A DNA stretch of 38,423 nt from Mesorhizobium sp. WSM3626 (GTDB lineage Bacteria; Pseudomonadota; Alphaproteobacteria; Rhizobiales; Rhizobiaceae): NCBI RefSeq assembly GCF_000513935.1, contig NZ_AZUY01000003.1, forward strand, positions 231,467 through 269,889, written 5' to 3'. The notes beneath the pieces were generated by a model. It saw nothing but the letters and a program-made list of their open reading frames with translations. It had not been told where the DNA came from and searched no databases. Position 1 is the first letter of the stretch. Each line of letters begins with the position of its first letter. Made by a program: the position numbers and the translations under genes. Shown here piece after piece: positions 1-8,968 of the stretch.

Positions 1-52
1 GGACGAGTAGATCAACCGCGGGCTCAACCGCAAGTGATGGAGGAGAACCGAC

Positions 53-367
53 ATGTTCAGCGCCAGATGGCAGATCGACGCCAGGTTCGGGCACAAGCAG
101 ACCGTGCTCGAGCTGATGCGGAAATGGGAACGCGAGATCGGCTCGCAGGTCGGCCTCGCCGACCTCAAATTCCAGATCATGACCGGATCGATCGGGGCCC
201 GTGAAGCGACAGTCGAGTCGCATCACGAGGTGGAAAGCCTGGCACAGTTGGAGGCGATGTTTGCCAAGATCGGCAAGATCGACGCGCACGCCAAATGGGG
301 TAAGGAGATGGAGCCCTACGTCGTGTCGGGCACCAGCCTGTGGAACATCTATCGCATCGTGGAGTAG
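53..367 (+). CDS. Small protein of unknown function (104 aa)
   Basis: I do not recognise a characterised family. The start is supported by a GGAGGAG Shine-Dalgarno at 39-45, seven bases before the ATG. The 104-residue product has no signal peptide or membrane segment. It alternates short charged helices and strands, and ends in a strand-like GTSLWNIYRIVE stretch. That size and pattern would suit a dimeric ferredoxin-like alpha/beta-barrel protein (the NIPSNAP or antibiotic-monooxygenase fold), but this is a guess from pattern only. It is convergent with the aldehyde dehydrogenase at 519-1946, and a hairpin lies between them. Nothing complete is visible in bases 1-52. Confidence 0.72.
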   Translation: MFSARWQIDARFGHKQTVLELMRKWEREIGSQVGLADLKFQIMTGSIGAREATVESHHEVESLAQLEAMFAKIGKIDAHAKWGKEMEPYVVSGTSLWNIYRIVE

Positions 368-385
368 CGGCTGTGCAACTTACCT

Positions 386-423
386 CTCCCCTTGTGGCCC
401 GCCCTTCGGGCCCACAAGGGGAG
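386..423. repeat. Intergenic hairpin repeat (CTCCCCTTGTGG type)
   Basis: The 12-base arms CTCCCCTTGTGG (386-397) and CCACAAGGGGAG (412-423) are perfectly complementary. They enclose a smaller GCCC-TTC-GGGC hairpin. There is no T-tract, so it is not a classical terminator. It lies between two convergent genes. The same arm sequence recurs in the larger element at 21632-21777, so this looks like a short member of that repeat family. Confidence 0.7.
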
Positions 424-518
424 AAGGACGGGCGGCGTCCCGGCTCTTCGCAGGCTCAGGGCGTTAGAAGCTCGAAAAACCAAGCAATTGGCTTTTCGTC
501 CGCTTCGCGCACCGCTTC

Positions 519-1946
519 TCACCCATGCGCAACCATCACGTGGCGCACGGCGGTGTAGTCCTCCAGCGCGTAGAGCGACATGTCCTTGCCGTAGCCGGAC
601 TGTTTCAGCCCGCCATGCGGCATCTCGTTGGTCAGCATGAAGTGGGTGTTGATCCAGGTGCAGCCATATTGCAGGCGGGCGGCCGTCGCCATGGCGCGTG
701 AGACGTCCCTGGTCCACACCGATGACGCCAGGCCGTAATCGCTGTCGTTGGCCCAGCTCACCGCCTCGTCGACTTCCGTGAAACGAGTGATCGAGACGAC
801 TGGGCCGAACACTTCGCGGCGCACGATCTCGTCCTCCTGCAGCGCACCGGCGACGACGGTCGGCTGGTAGTAGAAGCCGGTGCCCTCGCCCGGCTTGCCG
901 CCGGTGGTGATCTCGATGTGCTTCAGCTCCGAAGCACGCTCGACAAAGCTCGAGACGCGATCGCGCTGGCGGCGCGAGATCAATGGCCCGATTTCGTTCT
1001 CGGTGTCGTCGGGTTGGTTGTATTTGATGGTCGAGACGGCGGAGGACAGATCGGCGACCAGCTTGTCATAGATCTTCTTGCCGGCATAGATGCGGCAGGC
1101 GGCGGTGCAGTCCTGGCCGGCATTGTAGTAGCCGAAGGCGCGCAAGCCCTTGACGACGGCGCCGAGATCGGCGTCGTCGAAGACGATGACCGGCGCCTTG
1201 CCACCAAGTTCGAGATGCGTGCGCTTGACCGATTTGGCGGCGGCCTGCAGCACCTTCTTGCCGGTGGCGACGTCACCGGTGATCGAGATCATATTGACCT
1301 TGGGATGGTTGATCAGCGTGTTGCCGACGCTGTCGCCCCGGCCAAGCACGACATTGACGACGCCCTCGGGCAGCACTTCGGCCAGAATCCTTGCCAGCTT
1401 CAGCGCCGTCAGCGGCGTCTGCTCCGACGGCTTGAAGACGACGGTGTTGCCGCCGGCGATCGCCGGCGCCAGCTTCCAGGCCATCATCATCAGCGGATAA
1501 TTCCATGGCGCGATCGAAGCGACGATGCCGATCGGATCGCGCCGCACCATCGAGGTGTGGCCGGGCAGGTATTCGCCCGCGACCACACCCGGCATGGAGC
1601 GGACCGCGCCGGCGAAGAAGCGGTAGCAGTCGACGATGGCCGGGATTTCGTCATTGAGCACTGCGTTGATAGGCTTGCCGCAGTTCAGCGCCTCGAGCGT
1701 GGCAAATTCCTTGGCCGCGGCCTCGATGCGGTCGGCAATTTTGAGCAAGTAGCCGGAGCGTTGCGCCGGCGTGGTGCGAGACCACAAGACGAACGCTTGT
1801 CCCGCTGCCGCCACGGCGGCCTCGATCTGCGCCTGGCTGGCCTCGGGCAGGTTGAGAATGGTCGCCCCGGTCTTCGGATTGAGGATCGGCTCCTCGGTCT
1901 CGGCGCCCTTCTCGAATTTGGAGCCGATCAGCATCTGGGTGTCCAT
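519..1946 (-). CDS. patD: Gamma-aminobutyraldehyde dehydrogenase (PatD/YdcW type)
   Basis: NAD-dependent aldehyde dehydrogenase of 475 residues, predicted to oxidise 4-aminobutyraldehyde to GABA in putrescine breakdown. Family landmarks are visible: APWNYPL near residue 150, the general-base glutamate in LELGGK, and the catalytic cysteine in [10 protein letters not shown] chose the ATG at 1946 because an AAGGAG Shine-Dalgarno lies seven bases before it and the protein then begins [11 protein letters not shown], as in relatives. An upstream in-frame start exists but would add 29 residues translated from a repeat. The gene is last in a minus-strand series with a polyamine ABC transporter, 96 bases after the second permease. 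The E. coli ydcSTUV-patD locus has the same order, which supports aminobutyraldehyde over betaine aldehyde as substrate. Betaine aldehyde remains possible. Confidence 0.9.
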   Translation of the reverse strand: MDTQMLIGSKFEKGAETEEPILNPKTGATILNLPEASQAQIEAAVAAAGQAFVLWSRTTPAQRSGYLLKIADRIEAAAKEFATLEALNCGKPINAVLNDEIPAIVDCYRFFAGAVRSMPGVVAGEYLPGHTSMVRRDPIGIVASIAPWNYPLMMMAWKLAPAIAGGNTVVFKPSEQTPLTALKLARILAEVLPEGVVNVVLGRGDSVGNTLINHPKVNMISITGDVATGKKVLQAAAKSVKRTHLELGGKAPVIVFDDADLGAVVKGLRAFGYYNAGQDCTAACRIYAGKKIYDKLVADLSSAVSTIKYNQPDDTENEIGPLISRRQRDRVSSFVERASELKHIEITTGGKPGEGTGFYYQPTVVAGALQEDEIVRREVFGPVVSITRFTEVDEAVSWANDSDYGLASSVWTRDVSRAMATAARLQYGCTWINTHFMLTNEMPHGGLKQSGYGKDMSLYALEDYTAVRHVMVAHG

Positions 1947-1966
1947 AAGGGTTCTCCTTGGGCAGA

Positions 1967-2038
1967 AGTGAGTAGTGAGTAGTGGATGAGTTTCCGCCGT
2001 GGATTCGGCTATTCCCTGATCACTACTCACCACTCACT
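1967..2038. repeat. Imperfect palindrome built from AGTGAGT/AGTAGTG units
   Basis: Left arm AGTGAGTAGTGAGTAGTG (1967-1984) and right arm CACTACTCACCACTCACT (2021-2038) pair with one mismatch, around a loop of about 36 bases. It fills the gap between the second permease and the dehydrogenase of the polyamine operon. A much tighter copy lies at 24363-24401. Confidence 0.75.
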
Positions 2039-2042
2039 TTTT

Positions 2043-2858
2043 TCATTTCCCGCTTCCGGCGATCTGGTCGCCGTCGCGGGTCAGGTAATAGGCAAACAGG
2101 ATCGGCAGCAGCGTCACCAGGACGACGACCATGGCCACGACGTTGGTGACCGGACGCTGGCGCGGACGGATCAGTTCCTCCAGCATCCAGATCGGCACCG
2201 TCTGCTGCTGGCCGGCGGTGAAGGTGGTGACGATGACCTCGTCGAAGGAAAGGGCAAAGGCGAGCATGCCGCCGGCGAGCAATGCGGTGGCGATATTGGG
2301 CAGCACGACGTGGCGAAAGGTCTGGAAGCCGTCGGCGCCGAGATCCATAGAGGCCTCGATCATCGAGCCCGAGGTGCGACGGAAACGAGCGACGGCGTTG
2401 TTGTAGACCACGACCACGCAGAAAGTGGCGTGGCCAAGCACGATCGTCCAGAACGAGAACGGGATGTCTGCCAGCGCGAAGGCCGAACGCAGCGCGATGC
2501 CGGTGATGATGCCGGGCAGCGCGATCGGCAGGATGACCAGCAGCGAGATGGTTTCGCGGCCGAAGAATTTCGTCCGCGACACGGCGGCGGCGCACAGCGT
2601 GCCGAGCACCAGTGCAATCGTGGTCGAGATGGCGGCGACGCGGACCGACAGCGACAGCGCTTCCCAGACATCGGGCCGGTTCCAGGTGACGGCGAACCAT
2701 TGCGTGGTCAGCCCGGGCGGCGGCCAGACGAAACTCTTCTCCTCGGTGGTGAAGGCGTAGACGAAGATCAGCAGGATCGGCAAATGCAGGAAGAGCAGGC
2801 CGCAGGCAGCGGCGGCCTTCAGGCCGAGCGGAGCGGATTGACCACGGTCAGAGCGCAT
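2043..2858 (-). CDS. ydcV: Polyamine ABC transporter permease, PotI/YdcV type
   Basis: Inner-membrane permease of 271 residues with about six predicted membrane segments, the first near residues 12-35. The cytoplasmic EAA loop that contacts the ATPase is visible as [20 protein letters not shown], followed by the usual final hydrophobic segments. The ATG at 2858 lies inside the 3' end of the preceding permease gene, an 11-base overlap. This implies translational coupling and equal amounts of the two permease subunits. With YdcU it should form the membrane channel for a polyamine such as putrescine or spermidine. PotC and PotI are the closest named families. Exact substrate cannot be read from the sequence. 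Confidence 0.9.
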   Translation of the reverse strand: MRSDRGQSAPLGLKAAAACGLLFLHLPILLIFVYAFTTEEKSFVWPPPGLTTQWFAVTWNRPDVWEALSLSVRVAAISTTIALVLGTLCAAAVSRTKFFGRETISLLVILPIALPGIITGIALRSAFALADIPFSFWTIVLGHATFCVVVVYNNAVARFRRTSGSMIEASMDLGADGFQTFRHVVLPNIATALLAGGMLAFALSFDEVIVTTFTAGQQQTVPIWMLEELIRPRQRPVTNVVAMVVVLVTLLPILFAYYLTRDGDQIAGSGK

Positions 2859-3813
2859 CGAAGGCCCCCATGCGCTTGGCGCCCCAGAGATAGAAGCCCA
2901 TGATGACGATGGGCACCACGGTGAAGGCGGCGGCCAGCGGAATGTTGCCGGCCGTGCCTTGCTGCGAATAGACGGCCTGGCCGATGAACAGGCGCGACGT
3001 CCCGATGATCTGCGGGATGATGTAATCGCCCAATGTCAGCGAGAAGGTGAAGATCGAGCCGGCGACGATGCCAGGCAGCGCCAGCGGAAACAGCACGTTG
3101 CGGAAGGTCTGGCCGGGCGAGGCGCCGAGATCGGACGACGCCTCGACCAGATTGCCGGGCACGCGCTCGAGGGCCGCCTGAACGGGCAGGATCATGAAAG
3201 GCAGCCAGACATAGACGAAGACGATGAAAGTGCCGGTGAACGATACCGACAGCGAATTGCCACCGACCACGGGCAGCGACAGCCAGGCGTCGAGCAGCCA
3301 CAACAAGTGCAGCTTGGTGAGCAGCCAGGTCAAAATGCCTTCCTTGGCCAGGATCAGCTTCCAGGCATAGATCTTGACCAGATAGCTCGACCACAGCGGC
3401 AGCATGACGCCGAGATAGAACAGTGCCTTCCAGCGGCCGCGTGCATAGCGCGCCGCGTAGTAGGCAATGGGGAAGGCGACGATGGCCGAAGCCAGCGTAA
3501 CCAGGGCCGCCATCGTCACCGTACGCAGGATTATGTCGAGATTGGCGGCCTGTAACAGGTCGCCATAGGTCTTCAGCGTGAACTGGCGGTTGATGAGGCC
3601 GGAGAACTCGTCGATGGAGAAAAAGCTCTGCGCCAAAAGCGCGAACAGCGAGCCGATATAGACGATGCCGAGCCACAGAACCGGCGGCAGCAGCATGAGG
3701 AGCAGCAGGACTTTTGGCCGGCGCCAGAAAAGGTCGGAGAGCGCACCGCGCAGACCGCCGCTGCCGGGCAGGATGGCGGGTATGGGATTGGCGTTGAGGG
3801 CGACGATGCTCAC
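2848..3813 (-). CDS. ydcU: Polyamine ABC transporter permease, PotH/YdcU type
   Basis: Inner-membrane permease of 321 residues with a hydrophilic N-terminus of about 30 residues, then six predicted membrane helices. The EAA loop reads [20 protein letters not shown], and the following segment contains the [14 protein letters not shown] stretch typical of PotB/PotH proteins. The start is a GTG at 3813, preceded by an AGGGTGG-like ribosome site. It lies downstream of the ATPase gene, with a 100-base gap holding a palindrome, and overlaps the next permease by 11 bases. It pairs with YdcV to form the heterodimeric channel of a binding-protein-dependent polyamine importer. Confidence 0.9.
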   Translation of the reverse strand: MSIVALNANPIPAILPGSGGLRGALSDLFWRRPKVLLLLMLLPPVLWLGIVYIGSLFALLAQSFFSIDEFSGLINRQFTLKTYGDLLQAANLDIILRTVTMAALVTLASAIVAFPIAYYAARYARGRWKALFYLGVMLPLWSSYLVKIYAWKLILAKEGILTWLLTKLHLLWLLDAWLSLPVVGGNSLSVSFTGTFIVFVYVWLPFMILPVQAALERVPGNLVEASSDLGASPGQTFRNVLFPLALPGIVAGSIFTFSLTLGDYIIPQIIGTSRLFIGQAVYSQQGTAGNIPLAAAFTVVPIVIMGFYLWGAKRMGAFDAL

Positions 3814-3863
3814 GGCGCCACCCTGTCGATTGGATCAATGGCGGCAAGGCCGAGATCCTTCAC

Positions 3864-3895
3864 ACCCCCCTCTGTCGGGTAGGACAGAGGGAGGT
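3864..3895. repeat. Short palindrome (CCCCCCTCTGTC type)
   Basis: ACCCCCCTCTGTC (3864-3876) faces GACAGAGGGAGGT (3883-3895) with one mismatch and a 6-base loop. It sits in the ATPase-permease gap of the polyamine operon. The arm matches the outer ends of the larger element at 30279-30436, so it appears to be a shortened member of that family. Confidence 0.7.
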
Positions 3896-3913
3896 GCCTC
3901 GCGGCAACCGTCT

Positions 3914-4912
3914 TCATGCCGGCTCGCCCATAAGATGCAGGTGCTCGCGATTGAACGTCAGCACCACCGCCTCGCCCTCCGCCGGCAGGGCAGTGCCGGC
4001 CGGCACCACGGCGTGCAGTTTCAATCCGTCGGCATCGAGCGCCAGCCGGGTGGTGGCACCGAGATAATTGGTCGAGACGAGACGCGCGGCGACGCCCTCG
4101 CCGCTCGCGGCACGGCCGACGCGAATGGATTCAGGCCGCAGGCTGCCCCAGCGGTGCTGGCCGGAATAACGCTGGACGAAATCCGGCGGCAGCACGTTCG
4201 AGGAACCGACGAAATCAGCGACAAAGCGCGTGCTTGGCCGCTGATAGATGTCCTCCGGCGTGCCGATCTGCATGATCTTGCCATCGTTGAAGACGGCGAT
4301 GCGGTCGGCCATCGACAGCGCCTCGCCCTGGTCGTGGGTGACGAAGACGAAGGTGATGCCGAGCGCCTTCTGCAGCGACTTCAGCTCCTCCTGCATGTTT
4401 TCACGCAGCTTGAGGTCGAGCGCGCCGAGCGGCTCGTCGAGCAGCAGCACCTTGGGCTGGTTGACCAGCGCGCGGGCGAGCGCGACACGCTGGCGCTGGC
4501 CGCCGGAGAGCTGGCCGGGCCGCCGGGCGCCGTAGCCGGGCAGGCGCACCAGCGAGAGCGCTTCTTCCGCCGCCTTGTGCCGCTCGGCCTTGCCGACGCG
4601 CTTGACCATCAGCCCGTAGGCGACGTTGTCGAGCACATTGAGATGCGGGAACAGCGCGTAGTCCTGGAACACGGTGTTGACGTTCCGGCGGTAGGGCGGC
4701 ACGCCTTCGGCACGCTCGCCGAAGATCGAGATCGAACCCGCCGTCGGCTGCTCGAAGCCGGCGATGAGACGCAGACACGTGGTCTTGCCGGACCCGGATG
4801 GCCCGAGCATGGCGAAGAATTCGCCCGGCACGATGTCGAGGTCGACCGCGTCGACGGCGCGAACGCTGCCGAAATGGCGCGAGACTCTTTGAAAGGAAAC
4901 GGCTGGGGTCAT
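3914..4912 (-). CDS. ydcT: Polyamine ABC transporter ATP-binding protein
   Basis: Cytoplasmic ATPase of 332 residues that energises the importer. Walker [10 protein letters not shown] is near residue 40, the ABC signature is [15 protein letters not shown], Walker B is [12 protein letters not shown], and the switch histidine is in [17 protein letters not shown]-terminal TOBE-like regulatory domain follows, with LRPESIRVG about 230 residues in, as in PotA/PotG. I chose the ATG at 4912, whose product begins [19 protein letters not shown] at 4939 would add nine residues and has no better ribosome site. It lies between the binding-protein gene and the first permease gene. The two gaps flanking it both carry hairpins, which may set its expression relative to the binding protein. 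Confidence 0.9.
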   Translation of the reverse strand: MTPAVSFQRVSRHFGSVRAVDAVDLDIVPGEFFAMLGPSGSGKTTCLRLIAGFEQPTAGSISIFGERAEGVPPYRRNVNTVFQDYALFPHLNVLDNVAYGLMVKRVGKAERHKAAEEALSLVRLPGYGARRPGQLSGGQRQRVALARALVNQPKVLLLDEPLGALDLKLRENMQEELKSLQKALGITFVFVTHDQGEALSMADRIAVFNDGKIMQIGTPEDIYQRPSTRFVADFVGSSNVLPPDFVQRYSGQHRWGSLRPESIRVGRAASGEGVAARLVSTNYLGATTRLALDADGLKLHAVVPAGTALPAEGEAVVLTFNREHLHLMGEPA

Positions 4913-4980
4913 GGGGTCCCGATCTGTCAGGCTCGTCAAAATCTCGGGCGTTGGCGCTGCCTCTCATCCGCCTGCCGGCA

Positions 4981-5063
4981 CCTTCTCCCCGTATAGAGAC
5001 GAGGAGAAGGGACGTGCTTCAACGCTGACGATCCCCTCTCCCCGCTCTTGACGGGGAGAGGGG
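4981..5063. repeat. Two adjacent hairpins in the ydcS-ydcT gap
   Basis: The first hairpin has arms CCTTCTCC (4981-4988) and GGAGAAGG (5003-5010). The second is strong: CCCCTCTCCCCG (5033-5044), a 7-base loop, and CGGGGAGAGGGG (5052-5063), a perfect 12-base stem. They lie in the 198-base gap downstream of the binding-protein gene on the minus strand. That is where REP-type hairpins are known to protect the binding-protein mRNA in other importers. No T-tract follows. Confidence 0.75.
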
Positions 5064-5110
5064 AAGGGTGAAGGGGCGGCGCCGAGCTATCGGCGAAGCG
5101 AGGCGAAAAA

Positions 5111-6265
5111 TTACCGTCCGCCGATGACGCCGATATAATCCGACACCCAGCGATAGTAGGGCACGCACTGGTCGTTCTGGGTGACGCATTTCGAGACCGG
5201 CGTCTTCCAGAACTTGATCTTGTCGAAATTGTCGTAGCCGTTGGTCTTGCAGCCTTCCTCGCCGAGCAGCTCGTTGCCCTTGCAGGCGGCGGGCACGACG
5301 GGCAGCGAGCCGAACCAGGCGGAGACATCCCCCTGCACCTTCGGCGCCAGTGAATGCTCGAGCCACATATAGGCGCAGTTCGGGTGCGCCGCGTCGGCTT
5401 CCATCATGGTGGTGTCGGCCCAGCCGGTGACGCCTTCTTCTGGTACGGTCGAGGCGACCGGCTTCTTGGCGGCGACCAGCGTGTTGACCTGATAGGGCCA
5501 TGAGCCCGAAGCAACCACGCCTTCATTCTGGAAATCGTCGACCTGGATGGCGGCATCATGCCAGTAGCGGCCAACCAGCGTGCGCTGGACGCGCAGCAAT
5601 TCGAGCGCCGCCTTGTACTGGTCCTCGTTCAATTCGTATGGGTCCTTGATGCCGAGTTCCGGCTTGTGGAACATCAGGTAGTTGGCGGCGTCGGCGATGT
5701 GGATCGGTCCGTCATAGGCCTGGACGCGACCCTTGTTGGACTTGCCGTCCGGCAGCTTCATCTCCTCGAAGACGACGTTCCAGCTCTTCGGCGCTTGCTT
5801 GAACACCTCGGTGTTGTACATCAGGATGTTCGGGCCCCACTGATAGGGCACGCCGTAATGAACGCCGCCGACAGTAAACCAGGGCGCGTCCTTCAGCCGG
5901 TCGTCGACCATTTTCCAGCCCGGGATGAGATCGGTGTTGATCGGCTGCACGCGCTTGCCGGCGACGAGGCGCAGCGAGGCATCGCCCGACGCGGTGACGA
6001 GGTCGAAGCCGCCCTCGTTCATCAGCGAGACCATCTCATCCGAGGTGTTGGCGGTCTTGACGTTGACCTTGCAGCCGCTCTCCTTCTCGAAGGCGGTGAC
6101 CCAGTCATAGCCCTTGTCGGTCTCGCCGCGCTCGATATAGCCCGGCCAGGCGACGATGTTGACCTCGCCCTCGCCCTTGCCGAGTTCCTTGACCTGGGCG
6201 ATGGCCTGACCGGAGAGGGTCAGCGCGACCGTCAAAGCAGTGCACGACTTCAGGAATGAATTCAT
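5111..6265 (-). CDS. ydcS: Polyamine ABC transporter periplasmic substrate-binding protein
   Basis: Periplasmic binding protein of 384 residues, PotD/PotF/YdcS family, which captures a polyamine and delivers it to the permeases. A Sec signal peptide covers residues 1-24 (MNSFLKSCTALTVALTLSGQ then AIAQ), with cleavage likely after AIA or AIAQ. The mature start GEVNIVAWPGYIERG matches the family. Two internal cysteines are seen near the C-terminus (ACKGNELLGEEGCK), and CVTQNDQC could form a disulphide. The ATG at 6265 has a GGGAG site six bases upstream. Reading further upstream would translate a hairpin repeat and spoil the signal peptide. It is the first transporter gene after the LysR gene. 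E. coli YdcS has also been described as a polyhydroxybutyrate synthase, which I cannot judge here. Confidence 0.92.
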   Translation of the reverse strand: MNSFLKSCTALTVALTLSGQAIAQVKELGKGEGEVNIVAWPGYIERGETDKGYDWVTAFEKESGCKVNVKTANTSDEMVSLMNEGGFDLVTASGDASLRLVAGKRVQPINTDLIPGWKMVDDRLKDAPWFTVGGVHYGVPYQWGPNILMYNTEVFKQAPKSWNVVFEEMKLPDGKSNKGRVQAYDGPIHIADAANYLMFHKPELGIKDPYELNEDQYKAALELLRVQRTLVGRYWHDAAIQVDDFQNEGVVASGSWPYQVNTLVAAKKPVASTVPEEGVTGWADTTMMEADAAHPNCAYMWLEHSLAPKVQGDVSAWFGSLPVVPAACKGNELLGEEGCKTNGYDNFDKIKFWKTPVSKCVTQNDQCVPYYRWVSDYIGVIGGR

Positions 6266-6282
6266 TATCGACTCCCATTTTG

Positions 6283-6326
6283 GCGCGTGATCCAGAAACC
6301 GCTCCGGTTTTCGCTGGATCACGCGC
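6283..6326. repeat. Hairpin repeat in the ydcS leader
   Basis: The 13-base arms GCGCGTGATCCAG (6283-6295) and CTGGATCACGCGC (6314-6326) are perfectly complementary. They enclose an inner AAACC/GGTTT stem. The element ends 17 bases before the ydcS ATG, just ahead of its Shine-Dalgarno, so it would be in the 5' leader if the promoter is upstream of 6326. The GCGTGATCC-type arm resembles a widespread rhizobial intergenic palindrome. Confidence 0.7.
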
Positions 6327-6448
6327 GGACTGAAAAACTTGTCAGCTCGTCCGTTGGACTTGGCGCCGCTCTGATGGCAGCTTGTGTCCCTGAAACGGAA
6401 GGTGCTTTGAAAATTCCGGTTTCGCAAATTCATTTATCAGAAGGCCGA

Positions 6449-6465
6449 TATCGGTTTTTCCGATA
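6449..6465 (-). promoter_or_regulatory. Candidate LysR-type operator
   Basis: TATCGG-N5-CCGATA is a perfect interrupted palindrome that contains the ATC-N9-GAT form expected of LysR-type sites (T-N11-A). It lies 7 bases beyond the stop of the LysR gene and about 185 bases upstream of ydcS on the same strand. That would suit control of the transporter genes by the adjacent regulator. The alternative is a weak terminator of the LysR gene. Confidence 0.4.
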
Positions 6466-6471
6466 GCTCTA

Positions 6472-7383
6472 TCACAGACGCTGGCGCACCATCCGCTGCG
6501 ACTGGGCAAGGCCGATGAAGTCGCGCGCCGCGGCGGCCAGGCCGGAGCCTCGCCGCCAGACCATGCCGACCTGCACCACTGGCAAGGAACCCGAAATGTC
6601 GCGCGATTCAATGCGGTCGCCTTCCAACGACCAGGGCCGGTAGACAAGGTCGGGCAGCAGTGCCACGCCGGCGCCGGTGGCGACCAGGCTGCGCACGGCT
6701 TCCACGGAACGGGTGCGGAAGGCGACATGCGGCCTGGCGCCGATCGCCGTCAGCAGCTTGCCGGTGTTCTCCTCGATCTCGTCGACGGTCAGCATGATCA
6801 GCGGTTCGGAGGCGATATCGCCGATGCCGATAATGTCGGCGCCAGCCAAGGGATGGCCGAGCGGCAGCCACAGCCGATAGGCCGAAACTTCGAGGATTTC
6901 CGATTGCAGGGCAGTGCGGTCGCGCAAATTGGAGGTGACCATGACGGCAATGTCGAGCTTGCCACCGATCAGCAGGTGTTCGAGGTAGTCGCCATTGTCC
7001 TCTATGGCCGAGACCTCGACGCCCGGATAGGCGCGGCGGTAGCGTGAAAGCAGATCCGACAGCACATAGCCGGCGACCAGCGAAGTGACGCCGAGTTGCA
7101 GCCGCCCGCCCGCCACGGCCTGTTCGCCGGAAAAAGAGCGGCGCGCGTCGGACACGTCGGCGAGAATCTTTGTCGCATGACGCAGGAACTGGTGGCCCTT
7201 GTGGGTGATGTTGAGGCCGCGCGGATGGCGCTCGAACAGTTCGACGCCAAGATCGCTTTCAAGTTCCTTGATCGCCTCGGTGACCGACGATTGCGAAATG
7301 GAGAGGTTTTGCGCCGCGCGCGACACCGTACCTTGCTCGGCAACGGCGATGAAGAACTGCAACTGTCGGATGGTGAAGGCCAT
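6472..7383 (-). CDS. LysR-family transcriptional regulator
   Basis: DNA-binding regulator of 303 residues. The N-terminal winged helix-turn-helix is clear: FTIRQLQFFIAVAEQGTVSR at residues 3-22, then AAQNLSISQSSVTEAIKELE. A LysR substrate-binding domain follows from about residue 90. I use the ATG at 7383, which gives the canonical MAFTIRQLQ start. A GTG at 7398 would add five residues. The gene is upstream of, and in the same direction as, the polyamine operon, with a palindromic candidate operator between them. This suggests it responds to a polyamine or its breakdown product. LysR regulators are usually divergent from their targets, so the tandem arrangement makes the link less certain. 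Confidence 0.9.
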   Translation of the reverse strand: MAFTIRQLQFFIAVAEQGTVSRAAQNLSISQSSVTEAIKELESDLGVELFERHPRGLNITHKGHQFLRHATKILADVSDARRSFSGEQAVAGGRLQLGVTSLVAGYVLSDLLSRYRRAYPGVEVSAIEDNGDYLEHLLIGGKLDIAVMVTSNLRDRTALQSEILEVSAYRLWLPLGHPLAGADIIGIGDIASEPLIMLTVDEIEENTGKLLTAIGARPHVAFRTRSVEAVRSLVATGAGVALLPDLVYRPWSLEGDRIESRDISGSLPVVQVGMVWRRGSGLAAAARDFIGLAQSQRMVRQRL

Positions 7384-7463
7384 GGCCGGACTAAACACCG
7401 GCAGGCAAGCGAAGGAAAGCCGGCTGCGAGCTTATCCCGTGACCGGAGATTGGTGCAGCGCGG

Positions 7464-8081
7464 TCAGCCGAGCATCAGCCTGATGCGGCGTCGCCATGTC
7501 GGGCCATAGCGCAACGCAAGCATGAAGGCCGTCTCAAGCGCCACGACGATGACGATGATGCGCAGGCCAACCGCGAAGGAATCCTGGCCACTGCCGCGCA
7601 TGAGGTAACCGGTCAGGAGAAAGCCCGCATTCCATATGGTGGCGCCAAGCAGTGTCGCGGCCGCGAAGGGCAAGGCAGGCAGGTAAAGCGCGCCAGCAGC
7701 GATCGGCAGGTAATTGCGCACCGTCGGGATGAACTGTGCCAGCAAGGACACCCTGACATGATTGCGGCGATAGGCCTGGCCAAGCTTGCGATAGGTTTCG
7801 GGGCGCAGGAAGACATATCTGCCGGCTCGTCCGATCAGCCTGTCGGCACGGTCGAAGCCGATCCGGCGGCCGACCGCATACCAGACAAGGCAGCCGGCGA
7901 AGGAGGCGGAAGTCGTCACCGCCAGCAGGATCGCCAGCTTCGCATGGTCAGGCGCCGCCGTCATACCGAGGAACAGCAGCAACACATGCGAGGGCGGAAT
8001 CGGCAGGATCTTTTCGGTGAAGGCGAGGCAGAAGACGCCGAACAGGCCGAAGCCGAGAATGGCCGACAACGGTCCCGTCAT
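7464..8081 (-). CDS. DedA-family (VTT domain) membrane protein
   Basis: Integral membrane protein of 205 residues with about five hydrophobic segments. The DedA/SNARE-associated core is seen as FTEKILPIPPSHVLLLFLG near residues 22-40, and as the F-x-x-x-R-N motif in AQFIPTVRNYLPIAAGAL near residue 117. Members of this family translocate lipid headgroup carriers or phospholipids across the cytoplasmic membrane. The gene overlaps the preceding phospholipid methyltransferase by four bases (ATGA), so the two are translationally coupled. A role in moving or supplying phospholipid is a reasonable inference. Alternative substrates such as undecaprenyl phosphate cannot be excluded. Confidence 0.85.
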   Translation of the reverse strand: MTGPLSAILGFGLFGVFCLAFTEKILPIPPSHVLLLFLGMTAAPDHAKLAILLAVTTSASFAGCLVWYAVGRRIGFDRADRLIGRAGRYVFLRPETYRKLGQAYRRNHVRVSLLAQFIPTVRNYLPIAAGALYLPALPFAAATLLGATIWNAGFLLTGYLMRGSGQDSFAVGLRIIVIVVALETAFMLALRYGPTWRRRIRLMLG

Positions 8082-8677
8082 GCGAAGCGCCAGTCGTATG
8101 TTTCTGACGTCTTGATCCTGGCGATGCGATAGACCGTCGCCGGCGGGAAGTTGCGAAAGGTATGGCCAACCCGCGTGACCTCGAGAGCGAGCCTGTCGAG
8201 CAGCGACTGGTCGAACGGGCAGCGCCGTCCAAGCGTGAACTGATAGAGCGCTCCGCCCGGGCGAAGGTTCGCGAAAACACCTTCGAGAATGGCGAGCGTC
8301 CTGCGCGGCGAGATCAGCCGGAAAGGCAAGCCGCTGACGGCAGCACCAATCACCGGCCGGTGAAAGAGCGACAGACGGCGCAGACCGACAGCATCCATCT
8401 CGAATATCCGCGCGGCCGGAAAGCGACGCTTGAGCAGTGCGGCAAAATCCGGATCGGATTCGATCAACGTCAAATCTTCCTCCTTAACCCCGCGCGACAG
8501 CAGCGCTCGCGTGAACGGGCCGGTTCCTGGACCGAGCTCCAGCACGGGACCCGTCTCGGGTCCGATGTCGCGCGTCATCAATGCCGCCAGGCTGGAGCTG
8601 GACGGCGTGACGGAGCCGACCCTGAACGGCGCCACGGTCCACGCCACGAGGAAAGACAGAGCATCATTTGCAGGCAT
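8078..8677 (-). CDS. pmtA: Phosphatidylethanolamine N-methyltransferase (rhizobial PmtA type)
   Basis: SAM-dependent enzyme of 199 residues, the length of the Sinorhizobium PmtA, which methylates phosphatidylethanolamine towards phosphatidylcholine at the inner membrane. The SAM-binding glycine motif VLELGPGTGPFTRALL is near residue 45. The motif II acidic loop LTLIESDPDF is about 25 residues later. SGLPFRLISPRR near residue 120 and FRNFPPATVYRI at the C-terminus match the family. I chose the ATG at 8677, which has a GAGG site five bases upstream and gives the usual MPANDALSFL start. A longer form would add 25 residues of poor character. The gene overlaps dedA by four bases and is divergent from a response-regulator gene. 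I see no gene in the 291-base gap between them. Confidence 0.85.
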   Translation of the reverse strand: MPANDALSFLVAWTVAPFRVGSVTPSSSSLAALMTRDIGPETGPVLELGPGTGPFTRALLSRGVKEEDLTLIESDPDFAALLKRRFPAARIFEMDAVGLRRLSLFHRPVIGAAVSGLPFRLISPRRTLAILEGVFANLRPGGALYQFTLGRRCPFDQSLLDRLALEVTRVGHTFRNFPPATVYRIARIKTSETYDWRFA

Positions 8678-8968
8678 GGTAACCTCAATCCCGGACAACA
8701 GCACGCCAGATTGTGTGGCCAACTGATTCGTTTCAGCGCCATTTCGTTTCAACGTCGGGCCCGACCTGTTGCATATTCGGGCTCGACGCCTTCACGCCGG
8801 CATGGGCGATTCGTGCCGACCGGTGCTGTTTGCCGCGACTGGGTTGCATAGACATTGCGCGATCTCGCGGAGGCAAAGAAAGCGTTTGTCGACCCGGGCC
8901 GTTCGGCTTTGCCATGTTTGCGCAATGTTGGCGCGGTAGCGCCCAAAGCTGCTGCTGGAGAATTGTCG

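Noticed and set aside
1..52. Possible end of an upstream gene (TAG at 8-10 or TGA at 35-37)
   Set aside because: Too few codons are present to support any product.
386..423. Calling this hairpin an intrinsic terminator
   Set aside because: No T-tract follows in either direction and the arms recur in a larger element, so repeat is the better description.
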